From Armatimonadota bacterium (GTDB lineage: Bacteria; Sysuimicrobiota; Sysuimicrobiia; Sysuimicrobiales; JACQTN01), in assembly GCA_016210785.1 (NCBI GenBank), contig JACQTN010000101.1, forward strand, positions 1 through 6,575: 6,575 nucleotides of DNA, in the 5' to 3' direction. The translations under genes and the position numbers were made by a program. The notes beneath the pieces were generated by a model. It made no database searches. It saw only the letters and a list, made by a program, of their open reading frames with translations, and was not told where the DNA came from. Positions 5,822 to 6,575 of the stretch are shown piece by piece. Positions within the stretch are counted from its first letter, which is position 1. Every line of letters starts with the position of its first letter.

Positions 5822-5847
5822 AACGGGGCGTCCCCCGTGTTTATTCC
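5822..5847 (-). promoter_or_regulatory. SigR-type ECF promoter (GGAAT-N18-GTT) for the secreted peptide
   Basis: On the reverse strand GGAAT occupies 5847-5843 and GTT 5824-5822, separated by exactly 18 nt. This matches the SigR-type ECF consensus. Transcription would start near 5815, giving a leader of about 35 nt with the ribosome binding site of the secreted-peptide gene correctly inside it. Spacing and orientation fit far better than for the leftward element at 4330-4355. Confidence 0.6.
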
Positions 5848-6026
5848 CCTCGTCGTTCCACCGGCACAGCCGACTACCTGCGTGCGAAATAAACGTCCCC
5901 CCATCCTCGTTGGCAGTGATCGAGGCGGCCGTTTCCCGTTGCAGGAGCGAGAGGTTTGAATGGAAGGTGCCGCGATGGGGGAGAGATCCCGCGGCGGATG
6001 TCGTGATCGATGGGGGTGGGGTTCTC
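5848..6026. other. Divergent intergenic region
   Basis: This stretch separates the leftward peptide gene from the rightward exported-protein gene. I find no convincing rightward -35/-10 pair. A 9-nt direct repeat, CGATGGGGG, occurs at 5973-5981 and 6008-6016, 35 nt apart; the second copy overlaps the presumed ribosome binding site. It could be chance in G-rich sequence. Confidence 0.3.
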
Positions 6027-6575
6027 GTGCGAACTCGAACGAGGGGCGGAGTGCGTGCCATCGCAGCAGGCGTCGCCGCGGCGGTAGCGGTGGCGGGGGC
6101 AGCGGCCGCATGGTCGCCACCGGCGGTCAACGCTCAGCCGCCGGTGCGAAAGGTCGCCGTCGCGGAGACCACCAGCGAGGTCGTCATGGATTGGGAGGCC
6201 GCAGCCCTTTTCCCCACGATTCTCGCCGCGGCGCTGAGAGAGGTTTCTGGAGGTCGCCTGCTCCTCGTGGACGGCCGTCTGGTCCGCACGGAGATGGCGC
6301 GCCGGGGGTGGACTTCTCACGAACTGATCAGCCTGAGCAATGCCGCGGCGCTGGGGCGGGCCGTGGACGCCGACGTGGTCGTCACGTGGCGTTTCACGTA
6401 TTTCGACGTTGGAACATCTGGTAGCGGCACCGGATCCACCACCCGACCGCTGGGAGGCGGAGGTCGCGTGGAGACCGTGGCTGCCGTGTACGTGCGGGCG
6501 CTGGAGGTAGCGACGCGGCGCCGGCTGGTGGAAGGAGAGTTCAGCGGCGCGGCCTTCGGACAGCCGCGCTACGAC
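6027..6575 (+). CDS. Exported protein with CsgG/TolB-N-like domain (partial, runs off the right edge)
   Basis: An open frame of 183 codons reaches the window end without a stop. It starts with an export signal: an Arg-rich n-region (RTRTRGG), an Ala/Val core (AAGVAAAVAVAGAAAAW) and NAQ as the probable cleavage site. The mature part has the order seen in the CsgG/FlgO/LpoB-like fold: a KVAVAE strand, a helix with FPTILAAALREV, a LLLVDGRLVRTEMARRGW segment, NAAALGRAVDADVVVTWRFTYFDV, a Gly/Ser/Thr-rich loop, and VAAVYVRALEVATRRRLVEGEFSG. Members of this fold act in the periplasm or at the outer membrane, for example in secretion or envelope assembly. GTG 6027 follows GGGGGTGGGG; GTG 6051 (GAGGGG 4 nt upstream) is nearly as good. 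The fold assignment is from pattern only, and the function is unknown. Confidence 0.6.
   Translation, partial: MRTRTRGGVRAIAAGVAAAVAVAGAAAAWSPPAVNAQPPVRKVAVAETTSEVVMDWEAAALFPTILAAALREVSGGRLLLVDGRLVRTEMARRGWTSHELISLSNAAALGRAVDADVVVTWRFTYFDVGTSGSGTGSTTRPLGGGGRVETVAAVYVRALEVATRRRLVEGEFSGAAFGQPRYD

Noticed and set aside
5973..6016. CGATGGGGG direct repeat as an operator
   Set aside because: The repeat is only 9 nt, G-rich, and has no dyad symmetry. Chance is the simpler explanation.
5780..6130. Upstream extension of the secreted-peptide frame
   Set aside because: The extension is Thr/Ala/Pro-rich, would bury the signal peptide inside the protein, and crosses the ECF-type promoter. The start with a good ribosome binding site is at 5779.

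Overview
This GC-rich window (about two thirds G+C by eye) has GTG starts, 4-base gene overlaps, purine-rich ribosome binding sites and hairpins between convergent genes. It reads as chromosomal DNA of a high-GC, free-living bacterium. The ECF sigma factor resembles the SigR/SigH type best known from Actinomycetota, but similar proteins occur in other high-GC phyla, so I do not name a taxon. I see no transposase, integrase, CRISPR array, tRNA, rRNA or phage gene.

Left block (1-3290, + strand). A terminator hairpin at 48-80 closes an off-window gene. A tightly packed run follows: a six-hairpin (alpha/alpha)6 glycosidase-like protein (221-1402), a stand-alone NAD(P)H-hydrate epimerase (1399-2175) with a degenerate NNGGD motif, and a DUF547 protein (2172-3035). 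Both junctions are GTGA overlaps, so the three genes are probably one translationally coupled operon. A 39-residue desulforedoxin-like Fe(Cys)4 protein follows (3171-3290), possibly from its own promoter, and a 12-bp hairpin (3324-3353) ends the block.

Middle block (3354-4355, - strand). A 275-residue multi-pass membrane protein has a good housekeeping promoter (4217-4245). Further upstream lies an exact GGAAT-N18-GTT element (4330-4355), the known consensus of SigR-type ECF sigma factors.

Right block (4583-6575). An ECF sigma factor (4583-5215) is followed 3 nt later by a 58-residue protein. This protein begins like a zinc-binding anti-sigma factor but lacks the HxxxCxxC zinc site. A 13-bp hairpin (5497-5525) separates the pair from a convergent gene (5543-5779, - strand) for a 78-residue secreted peptide. 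That gene carries a second exact GGAAT-N18-GTT element (5822-5847). A divergent exported protein with a CsgG/TolB-N-like domain starts near 6027 and runs off the right edge.

The most interesting reading is a compact ECF regulon: a SigR-like sigma factor, a stripped-down anti-sigma partner without zinc ligands, and two leftward targets with matching promoters, one for a small secreted peptide and one for a membrane protein. The promoter matches and the missing ligands are seen directly. The regulatory wiring is inference.
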